A stretch of DNA of 64,000 bases from Pempheris klunzingeri (lineage: Eukaryota; Chordata; Actinopteri; Acropomatiformes; Pempheridae): contig NC_092012.1 in NCBI RefSeq assembly GCF_042242105.1, positions 20,176,043 through 20,240,042 of the forward strand, written 5' to 3'. The first letter of the stretch is position 1. Each line of letters begins with the position of its first letter. Positions 28,400 to 43,887 of the stretch are shown piece after piece. The notes under the pieces are model-generated. The model was not told the DNA's origin and searched no databases. It was given only the letters and a program-made list of their open reading frames with translations. Made by a program: the position numbers and the translations under genes.

Positions 28400-29447
28400 T
28401 GTGTTTGGCTTTTTAAAAGCGTCTTGAGGCGGGCGGAGCTAATTGACGCAGCCTGTGATTACAGCAGCGCCGTGAACGCCATCTGTCCCGCTCTGCTTCC
28501 GTGAAACCCGACCCTGCTGTAAGTAGATTTACTGTACACAAAATTAGACTCTTGCAGCCTTGAATTTGTGTTGTCGAGCCTCGCGCGGTTGTAGATGAGA
28601 TCCGATGCATTGTCAGTGAGATTTTACCCTTCGGCTGCTTCTGCGAGCGCTGCCAGGCGATTATCGGTAGGCTACTCCATATTACCGTATGATTGACAGA
28701 CATCTATAAATAACACGGACACGTTTGTCTTTATAATTTAATACGGACAGTTGATGAACCTGACACCCCACGGTGCAGTAGCATGCATGACACAGTCCAA
28801 GATGGCGATTTAGTACAAGCTTATTTCTAAGCGTAGAGATAAATCATACATGGTGTTCAGCAGTGAGTGATCACGGTTGTAATCATTTGCAGCAGGTTGA
28901 GGCTCAGTCTTGTCCGACAGTTGCTGCGGCTGACCTTTAATTTGGAAAGTCCACCGTCGTTTATCCGCCGGAGCCAATCAGAGAAGAGGATGACAGCTAC
29001 GTCATCGGGTTTCATACACACACAGCCCCGGTAGCTCCGACGGTCAAAATGTTCACCTGGGGCCATTTTCTTCTTACGGTGAATCCCGATGTCCCAGTTT
29101 GTTATTTTATCAGAACAAGACCTTTATGCCCCCCCCCCACCTCCCCCCGCCCAGGAGCCGAGCTAACCCCGGGGGGGAGCAGGAAGTAGGCGGGCTCTCT
29201 CGCCGGGAAGCCTCCAGCTGCTCTGCCATTGGCTATAAGTGCCTCCACATTATGGTTTAAATGTCTGGCGGTGCCTCCAACCCTCAGAGACCTGCCACTG
29301 AGGAGGACACGGTAGCTCATGTCTGTGAGGAGCCTTTCTAAGCTAGCAGTGTGATGTTTTTTCTTTGGAGCAGATATTAGGTGTCTTATAAGCCTGTTGT
29401 TAGTGTTTCAGCTTCGCGGTCTGTTGAAGAGTCGCAAACAAGTCAAG
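28400..29447 (+). promoter_or_regulatory. ccsap: ccsap promoter and 5' region
   Basis: The stretch is CpG-rich and carries CCAAT (28974-28978) and an inverted CCAAT (ATTGG, near 29228). A good acceptor just before 29412 (TTAGTGTTTCAG) suggests that the start-codon exon is preceded by a non-coding exon; a GTAAGT donor near 28520 is one candidate partner. GCTAAC and GCTAGC motifs occur near 29160 and 29345. Start sites are not resolved. Confidence 0.45.
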
Positions 29448-31449
29448 ATGGTGACCAAGAGGATCCGCTCGGAGTACATGAAGAAATTCAAAGACCCCAA
29501 ATGGGAGACTTACACTAAGTGCTATGAGGAGATGCTGAGGTACAGGCTGACCCGCAGGCTGCTGGAGCACACACACAACCCCTGGTTCTGGAGCGGCTCC
29601 GACACGGATTCAGACTCTGGGGGAAGAAGTCCCCCCGGGCCCGGTAAGAACCAGGTCCGGTCTGAGACCAGCAGAGACCGGGCCGAGGCGGAGCTGGCGG
29701 AGTGTGAGGGGGCGAGGTTGGGCAGAGGCACAGAGCCGGTACCCAGACTTCCTCTTCTGGATGAGGAGGAGGAGGAGGAGGTGTCTGCCCGACTGCCTGC
29801 AGTCCACGGTAAGGATGATCTGTAAACATGACGTCATGTGTACATCATGGGCATGTATGCATGTGACTCTACTGTACCACGTGGTGTCATCACCTCCTCT
29901 CAGGCCTACAGCTAGAAGGTAGCAGAGAGACCAGGGTACCGGAGGAGGAGAGGGAGGAGCAGAGAGCCACTAAACGCTTTACGGCCCCTTTCAGGGAGCA
30001 AGACAGAGGTAATTCAAAGAGGAGGAGTTCAAGTTGATGTGCACTCCTTAGGGCCTTGCAAATAGACATAAGCCCTGAGATACAGTCAGAAACACCGTCA
30101 GAATGAAAGAAAAATCTGGGATGGGCAACAGGGTGATGCCAGAGAGAATGGCCTCCCCCAAGTTCCATGGGAAGAAACAAGAACTTAGAGAGAAGTGCAA
30201 AATGAACTAACTCTAAGCCAATGCAAGGCCTACACAGCACACTGCACAGTTCACAGCTTCTGAGCGATTAGGACGGTATTGTGCCAGTATGATATTTCAT
30301 CACAATGATTTGTCATACAAATATGAAGTGAAATCTAAAATGGAAAGTAAGCACGTGTTGATGTGAGAAGGGGGGGGACAGCACCAGGGATTAAACCTAA
30401 ATCCTTTTTAATACTGACTCAAACCCACCAAGTGTAGGAGGCTTTCATGTCTGAAAGGTGGCTGAGAAAAACATGTTAGTATACCCCCAAGTAGGGTTCT
30501 GGAAAATCTCTCTAGCATCAGTACCTAAACTCAGGTATTATACAGGTACTAGTGTGGTAGAAATTAAAATAATGTTTAGCCCTATCAGGATGCATGAGGG
30601 AAGGACTCATGCATGCTATTATATAAAAACCTAAACAAGACAAGTGTCGTGTTTCGATCCCTGGCTCCTCCAGTCCTCATGTCGAAGTGTCCCTGGGTAA
30701 CACGCTGAACCCCACGCTCTCTAGCATAGCTTCAGTGTGTGAATAACTGGTTTCCTCCCGATGGCAGGGTAGGCCACAAAGTAAATTCATGAGATGCATC
30801 ACAAAGAAAGGAAAGGTGAAAGTTTTATCTAATTGCTCCCTTATTATGTACAAGTGGGTAGAGGTGAAAAATGGAATTACTCTGTTCATTTAATGAATAC
30901 AAATACTGTCTTTCCTCCTCCTCAAAATGCTGCTTTAACCAGTCTCTTTTCTCTTCGTAGAGAGAGACACAGGAGGACCACAGAGGACTAAACCCTCCAA
31001 ATCCACAAGACAGTCTTGGCGCTCCCAGCGGGTCAGACCTGCACCAACACAGCAGCCCAGGGAGGACAGCAAGGAGGGCAGACATCCTTTCGCTCTGTAC
31101 GGTTCAGGAGAGAAGGACGCAGACATCGCAGGCAGGAAGACGCACAATGTTGGCCCTGCGGCTTCCACTAATGAGGTCATCTCTCTGTCAGTCCCTCTGT
31201 GTGACAGGATGTGTCGTGACTGAGCCGTGTGAACAGGTACTGACAGTTCCGATTCTTTTCCTGGCAGATCCACGAGTCGGCTCTACGCGCCAAGACCAGG
31301 CGGGAGGTGGAGCGTCAGATCCAGACCCAGAGGACCGAGCGCCGGAGAGCCAAGTCTGTCGATCACGACAAGACCAGGAAGTTGGTTCAACCAGAATTCA
31401 ACCCCTGGCTCACTGAGTACATGCGCTGCTTCTCTGCTCGCTCCCGATA

Positions 31450-31450
<1 letters not shown>
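29448..31450 (+). CDS. ccsap: Centriole, cilia and spindle-associated protein (CCSAP)
   Basis: CCSAP binds microtubules at centrioles, cilia and the mitotic spindle. Four coding exons: 29448-29808, 29904-30008, 30961-31175 and 31268-31450, giving 287 residues (human about 270). The N-terminal block [13 protein letters not shown] followed by [17 protein letters not shown] and the C-terminal blocks [27 protein letters not shown] and [14 protein letters not shown] match the human protein. The middle is acidic and low-complexity, with a Glu run ([10 protein letters not shown]), as in mammals. The ATG is chosen because conserved sequence begins at once; no upstream ATG in frame is open. The donor of the third coding exon is weak (GAG|GTCATC) and the following intron is only 92 bp. 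The gene lies next to acta1 as in human. Confidence 0.92.
30640..30790 (+). repeat. tRNA-derived SINE relic
   Basis: In ccsap intron 2, a tRNA B-box-like stretch (gtttcgatccctgg) is followed by ctcctccagtcctcatgtcg, aagtgtccctgggtaacacg, a ctgaacccc block and tttcctcccgatggcagg. I know this order from tRNA-derived SINEs widespread in percomorph fish. The A box at the left end is not clear and the copy is diverged. Ends are approximate. Confidence 0.6.

Positions 31451-31451
<1 letters not shown>

Positions 31452-31510
<59 letters not shown>
31452..31510 (+). repeat. (AC)n microsatellite at the start of the ccsap 3' UTR
   Basis: About 29 AC units begin one base after the ccsap stop codon and so form the first part of the 3' UTR. 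Confidence 0.97.
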
Positions 31511-31513
<3 letters not shown>

Positions 31514-31552
31514 GAAATACTTACACCAGGGTGATCCCAGACTAAAGTATGA

Positions 31553-31558
31553 AATAAA
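31553..31558 (+). terminator. ccsap: Candidate proximal ccsap poly(A) signal
   Basis: AATAAA about 100 bases after the stop codon and 43 bases after the AC repeat. A longer 3' UTR ending near 33961 is also possible. Confidence 0.45.
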
Positions 31559-34500
31559 GCCGTTATTGCCTCACCCCTAAAGTTTCAATACCTATAGACA
31601 CAATAGAGCATACAAAGGCTCCTAAATGTGTATCACTGTCGCATTCAGGGTGTAAACTGACAAAACCTTGAACTTTGAAATTCACAATGTGGCTTAATGT
31701 TTTTTATACAAATTAATATCAATATACACCGCAAGACACATTTTACAGAGTAGAGAAGACTCTTGAAAGTAAGTGCATCATTAAAGGGGTGTGTTTTACA
31801 GCCATTCTTTGATACAGTCCCTTTTAACCCAGGCTATATCGAATGTGTCCATATTTTTTATAAACCACAGTGGACAATGAGGCCACATGGCAGCAATGTC
31901 TTAATAGATAAAAGAGCCAAGCTAAAATGTGAGACCAAGAAACCAAGAAGAATGTCCATACACTTATTGTATACACACAACAAAGCCAAATACACACATC
32001 AGATCATCAAGCCAGATGGCTTATTCAGCAGAAAGGTTTTCACATACTTTTGCAGCTTCTTAGGCGGTTTCTTATTTGTGCTGAGTACAAACTATTGTTT
32101 GACATACACAAATATGTGTTAAAGACTTTTACGGCTTTGGATTTTTCAGATCACTCAGTGCTGTGAAATGATTGTTGTAATTGTAATAGTTAACGTAACG
32201 GTTTATGGGTTGATCCTGACTGAACAGTGAATCACACTCGCTGTACTCACAGTCTGACTCAAAACATTTAAAATCACAGTTGTATGGTGTGGTGATTGCA
32301 TTTGGTCACGAGCTCATTAACACCTGACTTAAAATAGCCTCATGACAACGTTTGTGTTTGCTCTTTAATTGTGTTAATGTGAACAGTGATCAGTTGACCT
32401 GGTGCTATCGCAGTGTGAAAATAGATGAAGGTGACTTTTGAAGCCGTTAGATGACTGTGAACAGTGTTTCTCATATACATCATACATACACAATTACATT
32501 CAGCTAATTCAGGTTCTTTTCAAAGCATAACAATCAAAGGTTTAATGTTTCTTAGTCAACATTGTTACTGAATGTGTTTTAGAAAAATGGAACCACAATA
32601 ATGGACACGAAGCTGAAGCCTAAATAACCACATGGGTACATGTTGCTGATGTACCGTTTACCAGCACACGCTCTGAAGCACGATCAAATCAAACAGCACT
32701 TTGAGACTAATTATGTTTGTACAGAGCACCATTTATTTCATGTAATTCACTCATCTTTTGAATTTGTTCGTATGTTCATGTGGATGTATTGAACATCAGA
32801 CAATGTTTTTTGTGCTCACACAAGGATGTGGACTTTGGATCCTATTTGTAATGGATTCGGTGTTTCCATGACATTGGTTTTCATCATCTGAAATATATCT
32901 GAGACATCAGGTCACCTTTGGTTTCCTTGTACCAGCAATCATTACAAAATCAGCTCTGTGCCATAAAGACGTCAGAAAAGGTTTTTTTTTCCATTCCAAC
33001 TATAGTTGTAGCTGATATTGATGTGAATATTGTGCTGAACAAAATGATGGGCGGATAGCAGGCCTGTGCTTTACGTTTTGACATTTTTCAAAATCTTCTT
33101 TTGTTGTTGCAACTCTGAGCTTAGAATGATGCCACTTGCTTTTATAATGCTTTAGTTTTTCAGTGTCTTTAAGTTATACAATGTAATATAGTTCGAGCAA
33201 CAGATGTTACACTTTGTGCAATATTAGGATTCTTTAATTACTTGCTTTCAAGCCAGTGTTTTTTTTAAATGTGGTAAAATTTGACAATCTTTGACTGCAG
33301 GAGTGAAACTAGATCCTAGTTACTTTGAGACCAAGCTTTGTAGTGGAGATCCTCTTAATACGGTGGAGATTCTTGCTTTTGGTGAGGAGATACTATACCT
33401 GTCATGTGTTTTTTCATGTTAACTAGTTAATGTATAGCATAGATCCATCAAGCCTAAATATCCATGTAGACCACGATAGTCATCCCACTCAGGGGTAATG
33501 AAGAAGAAATACAGATCAGGACCAAAAAGGCACCAGACGTACTGACGTTTGAACTGCTAAACTGTTCCTCACATGATGCATATCTAATGCAAAGGAACTA
33601 AGTTACTGATGGCATGAGGGCCGTGAGAATGACTAAATACTGTACTTTCTTTGTTTACATTTTCAGCTTTTAACATACTGTGTACATATTTTATATGGTT
33701 AAATGGTGTGCTGCAAAGCTTTTAATACATTGCTTTTCCACCTGTTCACTGTTATCTGTTCATTATCATTATTGTTGTTATTGTTATTATTATTGAGAAT
33801 ATTTTAAGAAGTTGAATCTCTTTAAAGAAAGACACGTTACACCTTAATACAATGGGCCATCTCCAAAGTTGTGAATTAAACAATCAAAAAACAGCTTTTC
33901 AAAGACAATGCTGAATTTGTAGTTGTTTTTATTTCAAAAACATATGCTTTTATCATACACAATAAATTAAAAATCCATGATATTCATAATGACAAGAGAA
34001 AAACTGACATACATAAATATAAACAATGGACCTGATGACATAAACACAAGACCTGATGTGAAGCAGCCAAAGCCACTATCAGATGAAATCTAATGTGAAA
34101 TAGTTCTATAGTCTGAAGTGTGCTTGGTTTAAAAGTTGAATCCATAATTTTTAAAAGGGCAAAAATGTAAAATTGAAAACATAAGTGTTGTAATGTTTCA
34201 AAACACTAATGCAAAACACATGTAGAACACATGTAGAAACCAAATTGTAGTGTTTCTTGAGCTTTCTGTGGTGGAACTTTTTCGGAGTTTAAACAGGAGA
34301 CACAAAATATCCTTAGAGACAAATAAAAATCCAGCACAGCAGACACACACATCAGAGAGTGTCATACGCTTGCTAAAACTTGAAATGCATTCAGTTAGTA
34401 TTACCCCACAGCTGGCAGCAGTTAGCAAGGTACTGTAAACAGGCAACATTTAGAAATGAGAGAAACAGTGTTACGCTGTCAGATCAGTCATTTTACTGAA

Positions 34501-35369
34501 TGGTGAATGCTGAATGTGCCATTGCAAATTAAAAGGTGGTGTAACGATCACACTCCAACTAAGTTTAATTTAAACAAAAAGCCAAATGTATGCTCAGAAT
34601 ACTCAGGCTGCCTCTGTCTTTTTTTAAACAATCTACGAGATGGAACTATAATAACACAGCATTTCCACATGAACGTGTTATTCCACAATGCAATCCACAT
34701 GAGCTTGTCCCATTCACAAATAAACACAATTGCTGCAAGCAGTACTGCCCATCTATACTGCTCACAAGTTGCCAGTGTATTGTAGCTTAACATGATAGTA
34801 ATACAGTGGAGCATGAAACAGATGCTGGATATGATTTCTACTTTAATATACATATAATATCTCTTCATAATGAAATACTCTGATATTCTGTTGAGAAAAC
34901 ATGCGTCAGTCTCCATATACAGAAACACTGTACAGTGCGGATGCTGTAGGGGGGCAGGGGGGAAATTTAGAGAGACAGAGACAGGCAGGTAGACAGGTAA
35001 GCAGGCGTGTAGGAGGGTAACAGAGAGACTGATGGGATGTAAACAACGCAAGAAAAGTAGGGATGGAGAAAAGGAAGGTTAAGTGTAGTTTGGCGACTTC
35101 ATTGCCTGGGGGCACTTTCCTGGGAGAGAAGGTGGAAGAAGGGAGTGAAATAGACCCACAGGATTTGCAAAATCTATGGGTGGTCTGATTAAAATAGGTA
35201 AATGGGAAGTTCACAGGTAATCAGAGCTGGTTCATGGTGAACTGAGAAGTAGTAAGGGAGGGTTTTAAAACGTGAATGTGGTTAGAGGGGTATTTTAATA
35301 ATTTGGAAAAATTGTTTTCTTCCCAAGACTTCTACAAGAAAATTGATACCTCACATCTCTGCACTAAAT

Positions 35370-35560
35370 ATCAAGCTGAGGCCGGGGGGTGGGGATTAGC
35401 TTAGCTTAGCATAAAGACTGGAAAAACGGAAAAGGCTAGCTCCTTCTAAAATTTGAAAAACCAACCAACCAATACCTTTTAAAGCAAACTAACTAGCATG
35501 CTTATCTTGTTTGTTTAATTCAAACACAACAGTAAAGCAAAATGCAGACTATTCCTTTAA
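35370..35560. repeat. Teleost interspersed repeat, second copy
   Basis: The string ttagcttagcttagcataaa, followed by gactggaaaaacggaaaagg and later cttgtttgtttaattcaaac, is characteristic of an interspersed repeat I know from percomorph genomes. It appears to belong to the same family as the copy near 9700. Class not known to me. Confidence 0.55.
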
Positions 35561-36637
35561 GCAGTCTCAGTGGAAGGTAGATGGGAATAGTGGCGAGTGA
35601 GAAAACAGGAATGCACTACGTTAAACTGGTGTGAGCGCGCATGGGTGGAAAAGTAAGACGAGAGAGAGAGAGAGATGTTACATACATGTCAGTAATTCAC
35701 ATCCTGATTGGAGGGCTGGGGAAAGTTTGGTCCAATAGAGGAGCAGAGTGTTGGTGGTCTCTGGTTACCGTGGAGATGCTCAGAGTTTTAAGCAGGGGGG
35801 GGCGTGGCTGGGAAGTCTCTTAGGCTCTCTGCAGGTGCAGCCATGACAACGAAGGTTCAAAAGGTTCTGAAGTTCCGTGCGAAGGTCAAAGGTCAAATAG
35901 GAGTTACCATAGCAACCTGAACCCAAAATTCTGTGGGTCCCCCCATGGCTGTTCTTCTTCTTCTGGTCTTCACAAACCTGTATGAAACGCACTAATTACA
36001 CACACACACACACACACAAAGAGAGAAATGAAACATGAGCACAGGTGTACCGACACATTCGGATTTATCTACCGAATCAGCAACTCTGATCATTTCCGGG
36101 GGAAGAATTGCAGAGGCACGACCTACTTCCTGTTTGCAAGCAAAAGGCCGGCTGAAACAAAATCATGTAAATGAAGTGAACCTTGACTAAAAGCATAATT
36201 CACACCATAACACTGGGTGACACATTTGTTTATTATGATAAATGTGGCCTCTGTCGTTAACTTTGAGTAAATCCCACATACACTGTCCTGCTGCCCAAAA
36301 TACATACAGCTCCCAAACTGAAAATAGTCCCCAAAAAATACACTATTTACGTGTGTTTGAGCAGTGTTTGTTAAAAACTACAGTGCACTGCCTTTTTCTT
36401 GATGACATAATGAACTCTTTTTAAATGTTTAAAGATTCATGTTTTCAAAAGGAACAAACAGTCACGAGGCCAAAAACCACAGACAAGCTGTTGGAACTGG
36501 AAAGTACTGAGGGACTGAGTAATGCATTGGTAGTTTAGGTCTTTCCATGGGATATGATGACAATGACAATGACAAAAATATGCAATGTCAGCCTTATCCT
36601 TGAAGTCACTAGTCCTCTTGAATAACCATAATTAACA

Positions 36638-36643
36638 TTTATT
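36638..36643 (-). terminator. rab4a: rab4a poly(A) signal
   Basis: TTTATT on the plus strand (AATAAA on the minus strand), 287 bases past the rab4a stop codon. Confidence 0.6.
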
Positions 36644-36929
36644 GAAGTTTGGACAAAGTTTGAAGAAGCAGCAAAACATGCGTTCTTGAGAAAACTAAAA
36701 ACGCCCTTAAATTCTCTAAATCTGAAGATGAATGGCGTGAGGAAGTCAAGGAGAGGCTGAGGAGAGCAACACGCAGAATGTCAGGTCCCTCTAGTCTCAT
36801 GAGCTCTAATGTGAGAGACAGAGCTGCAGACAAATCTTGCTCTGTTGCATAATCCAGCAAAGATATCACCTTATAACGCAGCACACAGTACAAACGCACT
36901 GGTCAGTTCACCTTGGCCGTGTATGTCCA

Positions 36930-40009
<3,080 letters not shown>

Positions 40010-40544
40010 CGCCAGGGTGGCGTTTGGACAGCGAAAGGGAAAAAGGGAGATTAGAAGTTGACAGATGTAGCTGTTATAGCTAGCTAAGTAAAGGAAAGTA
40101 GTCCTGTTGATGATTTCCGCGGATTCCAGCTGATTTTCCCCTCCGACTTCCCGTACGTGGTTTGTATTTTCAAAATAAAAGCCCCCAAACGAGCCGAGCA
40201 TTGTAATACTTAATACTACCATAGGGTGGCGCTGTTTAACCAGCCAAGAGTGTTTTTACACAGACTTCTTTCAATATTATTCGAATTTCTCGAAAGTTTA
40301 TGACTAGCATTACCTTTAAGTATTATCAAAATTTCCAAAAAATGTACTTGTTGTGTATATTATCTAAATAGCGTTACTGATTCAAATACAGTGAGATAAT
40401 AGCTCACGCCTAACCTGCACTCCAGCCCAGCAGGTGGCGATTAAGTGCCTTAACGTCTGCCAACCGCCACAAAACCATACACGAAGAAGAACACGGAGAA
40501 GTGGCTAGTGAGCTAGCCTGGTTGCAGGCTTCATTAAACGAGCT
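40010..40544. promoter_or_regulatory. Bidirectional rab4a/phf10 promoter
   Basis: Only 535 bp separate the two start codons, so both transcription starts and core promoters must lie here. No TATA box is obvious. GCTAGCTAAG lies on the rab4a side near 40079-40088, and GAGCTAGCC near 40510-40518. A near-perfect CTCF core motif lies between them. It is also the meeting point of the two human synteny blocks. Confidence 0.7.
40427..40440 (+). promoter_or_regulatory. CTCF-like core motif
   Basis: CCAGCAGGTGGCGA fits the CTCF core CCASYAGRKGGCRS at 13 of 14 positions. The surrounding sequence, up to the gaagaagaac near 40492, resembles a piece I have met at many fish promoters. Binding is inferred. 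Confidence 0.4.
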
Positions 40545-43500
40545 ATGGCTGCCGTGCTCCCCGTTAGACCGCCCTGCGATAGCAACCCAGCTACCCCTGG
40601 CGCACAATCCATCAAGGTGACTTTTGTATTCTGCAGAAAACACCAACAATAATTAGCTCTGTTCACGGAGCTCTGCGCGGTTGTTCGCTCAGCTAACGGC
40701 TAGTTAGCTGTCCAACGGCTACCTCCATTACAGTTAGCGACACTAGCATCACCTCATTGTTTTGTAAAGTGTGCCGAGTGTTGGGAATAAATGACATTTT
40801 CTCTGTCGTGCTTACAAATATTTAGGATTTATTTACTGTGCATCTAAGAGCCTGAGCGTCAGATTCTGTAGATATGAGTGATTTGACAGCGGTAATGTTA
40901 ACCCTTTTCTGTGCCCGCTCCCTCCCTGTTATCAGTCACCGACTCTTCATGCAAGCTCATGCTTTTGTTTTTGTCTGACACCGACGTCATTTTTCCATCT
41001 TTTCCACCTGTGCTTCATATAGAAACACTCAGGCAGATTTTGTAATAGAATAGACTATCCTGGCTTTATTAATATTAACTGTGTGTGTTTTTCTTTTGCT
41101 CTGTAGGAGGATGCAATAGAAGAGGAGTCCAATGATGGCAGCCAGCCCCCCAAGAGAAGGAGAATGGGTTCAGGGGACAGCTCTCGAAGCTGTGACACCT
41201 CCAGTCAAGATCTGGGGTAGGTTGGCTTGATACATTGCATAAAGAAAGAAATTGGGATTGTCAGGAATTTTTAAGCAGTCTTGATAATATAAGGGCTCAC
41301 AGGTTTTTATGTTATCATATAACATATTTTAACTTTAGTTTTTTCTGGTCCTGGTAGCTGGATTTACACATGTGGATCTCTTCAGTCTCACGTGGACTCC
41401 TTTTACATACTTTATTTTGAAATACAATTTCCACAGACTATTATGTGTGATTTGGCTTAATTTCCACCCATAAAAACCTGATGGTCTCCACCAGCTTCCT
41501 ATCATATTCTCCATGCTTGTAAAGAAATGTGTCATCAACCCCTGTTGTCCCTCCACCCCCCCTTCCAGCCCGACGTATTTCCCAGCAGAGAACCTTACAG
41601 AGTACAAATGGCCTCCAGATGACACAGGAGAATACTACATGCTACAGGAGCAGGTCAGCGAGTATCTGGGAGTCACATCCTTCAAGAGGAAGTATCCTGG
41701 TAAGACTGAAGTTGTACTCTTCTGTTCATTCTATACTATAATACTATTTGTTTGAGACTTGTATGCTTATTAGTATTATTACTGGAATAATACATTAACA
41801 ATACAAGTAGGGGCATTTAGAGGACAGACCGGCCTCAGTAGTAGTAGCTATGCATAGTTTTTGTCTGCTGTCATAATGCTGTAATGACGCTTCTGTACTC
41901 ATGTTCTGATGTGAAGAAGAATGAGGCTGTTCCTTGACCAGTGACGTTTGTTTTTTTGTCACCCTGTAGATATGGAGAGAAGAGACCTGTCCCACAAAGA
42001 GAAGCTTTACCTGCGTGAACAGAACGTCATTACTGAGACACAGTGTACTCTTGGTAGGAGCCACACCTAACACTCTCAGAGCAGTTTAAAATGTTTGACT
42101 ACACTGAACAAACTCTTAACGTTGTCTAAACACGGTGCATTTACAGTACAGGTTGCCTGGTACCTTCTTTATAAGATTTACCTCACAGGGTGCTCGATTT
42201 AGTCAGTGTGTGTCTCTTGTTTGTGTCCAGGCCTGACAGCTCTGCGGAGCGATGAGGTAATAGATCTGATGATCAAGGAATATCCCACCAAACACTCTGA
42301 ATACTCAGTCATACTGCAGGAGAGAGAGCGGCAGAGAATAGCTAAAGAGTACTCTGTAAGTACAGAAGCTAAAGTAATATCCTGGTGCTGATGACTACTG
42401 TGGCATTTTATTTTACAGTAAAGCATTCAATGAAAGTCCTCGACATGCATATATGTACATATCTCTTACAGTCTTGGTTGTCTTTCTTAGCAAATGCAGC
42501 AGCAGAACCCTCAGAAGGTGGAGGCTAGCAAGGTTCCTGAGTACATCAAGAAGGCAGCTAAGAAAGCTGCAGAGTTCAACAGTAACTTCAACAGGGAGCG
42601 CATGGAGGAGAGGAGAGCTTATTTTGACCTCCAGACTCATGTAAGTCCCACCCGGAAAAGCAGATCTACACTCAGTGAGATGCTGCAGGAGTTCAGAGAG
42701 CAGCTTTGTGTAGCATTGGTAGTGTTCACTGTAGGACTCTTCTGCGTTTTCTCAGATCATCCAGGTGCCCCAGGGCAGGTTCAAGGTGCTGGCTCCAGAG
42801 CTAACAAGGACGGGCCCCTACCCTGTGGCTCTCATACCAGGACAGTTCCAAGACTACTACAAAAGGTACTTTGCACACTTGGATAAATTGTATCCAAATC
42901 CTTTTGTAAAGTCAAGATAACAAACCTCTAATTATGGCACCTTTTCCCAAGTGAAACCGTGTTTTCTTGATTCTGCGGTGTACACGTTGGCCCTGACGCA
43001 TCATTGTGTTGTCTATGACAGATACTCTCCCAATGAGCTGCGATACTTGCCGTTGAATACAGCTCTGTTTGAGCCTCCTCTGGATCCAGAGCTCCCCGCA
43101 CTGGACTCAGAACCCGACTCGGACGACGCAGAGGATGGCAAGGATGAAAAAAAGAAGAATTCATCTGTAAGCCATGAGGATGTATTACTCTAGCAGCCTG
43201 AATCTTTGTCTGATCATCCGTCCGTCCTGGATTAGTGATAGAGATGCTTAATGGTAGAAGTTTACTATGCAACTGTGCAAACAGTTGTGTGAGAGATGTG
43301 TCAGAATCATTAACCTCTATTAAACTTGACTTTGATGTCTACATTGTAGCACATAATTATACATTGCCGTTAACTCCTTTGTGCTTTGTCCTCCCTGTCT
43401 TCTACTGCTCTACAGGACAGCTCATCAGGCAACACATCCGACGTGGAGAGCCAGGAGGGAGCAGGTGGACAAGGCCCCAAGTCCAAGGCCAAAGACAGGA

Positions 43501-43750
43501 CATCCACGCCGGGCAAAGACGGCAGCCATCGCCATTCTGCCTCCCACAAATCCACCCCAGGGTACAAGGTAGAGGACAAAACCACCTGAACTCTTCTCCA
43601 ACAACAGCAGCAGCACTTTTCTACCCCCTCCTCCTCTTTCTACTACTACCACTCCCTTACTCCATCCATCCCGCCACCCCTCCCTAGCTTTCTTCACTTT
43701 GTTCTACGGCTTCTACAGTTTGTCAGCTTTTCAGCTGGGACAACCTGTTC

Positions 43751-43790
<40 letters not shown>

Positions 43791-43827
43791 CACACACACA
43801 CACACACAGAGTCACACACACACAGAG

Positions 43828-43887
<60 letters not shown>

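Larger units (their letters stand above)
31451..36619. other. ccsap 3' UTR and convergent ccsap/rab4a intergenic region
   Basis: No protein-coding exon was found. Candidate ccsap poly(A) signals are AATAAA at 31553-31558 (short form) and at 33961-33966 (long form), the latter near TTTATT (33928-33933) that could serve a minus-strand transcript. AT-rich sequence dominates. It also holds an ATT-rich stretch near 33766-33796, the interspersed repeat near 35400, a short GA repeat near 35660 and CA repeats at about 36000-36018. A 168-codon minus frame at 34548-35051 is not credible as a gene. Confidence 0.55.

Noticed and set aside
29515-29829. Long minus-strand frames across the first ccsap coding exon
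   Set aside because: Antisense shadows of a GC-rich coding exon.
34548-35051. Open minus-strand frame of about 168 codons between ccsap and rab4a
   Set aside because: Composition is AT-rich and irregular, there is no recognisable domain or splice context, and it lies between two 3' ends. Most likely chance.
35780-35992. Cys-containing minus-strand frame taken as an alternative rab4a last exon
   Set aside because: It lacks a Rab-type C-terminal prenylation motif, has no conserved sequence, and lies beyond the likely rab4a poly(A) signal at 36638-36643.
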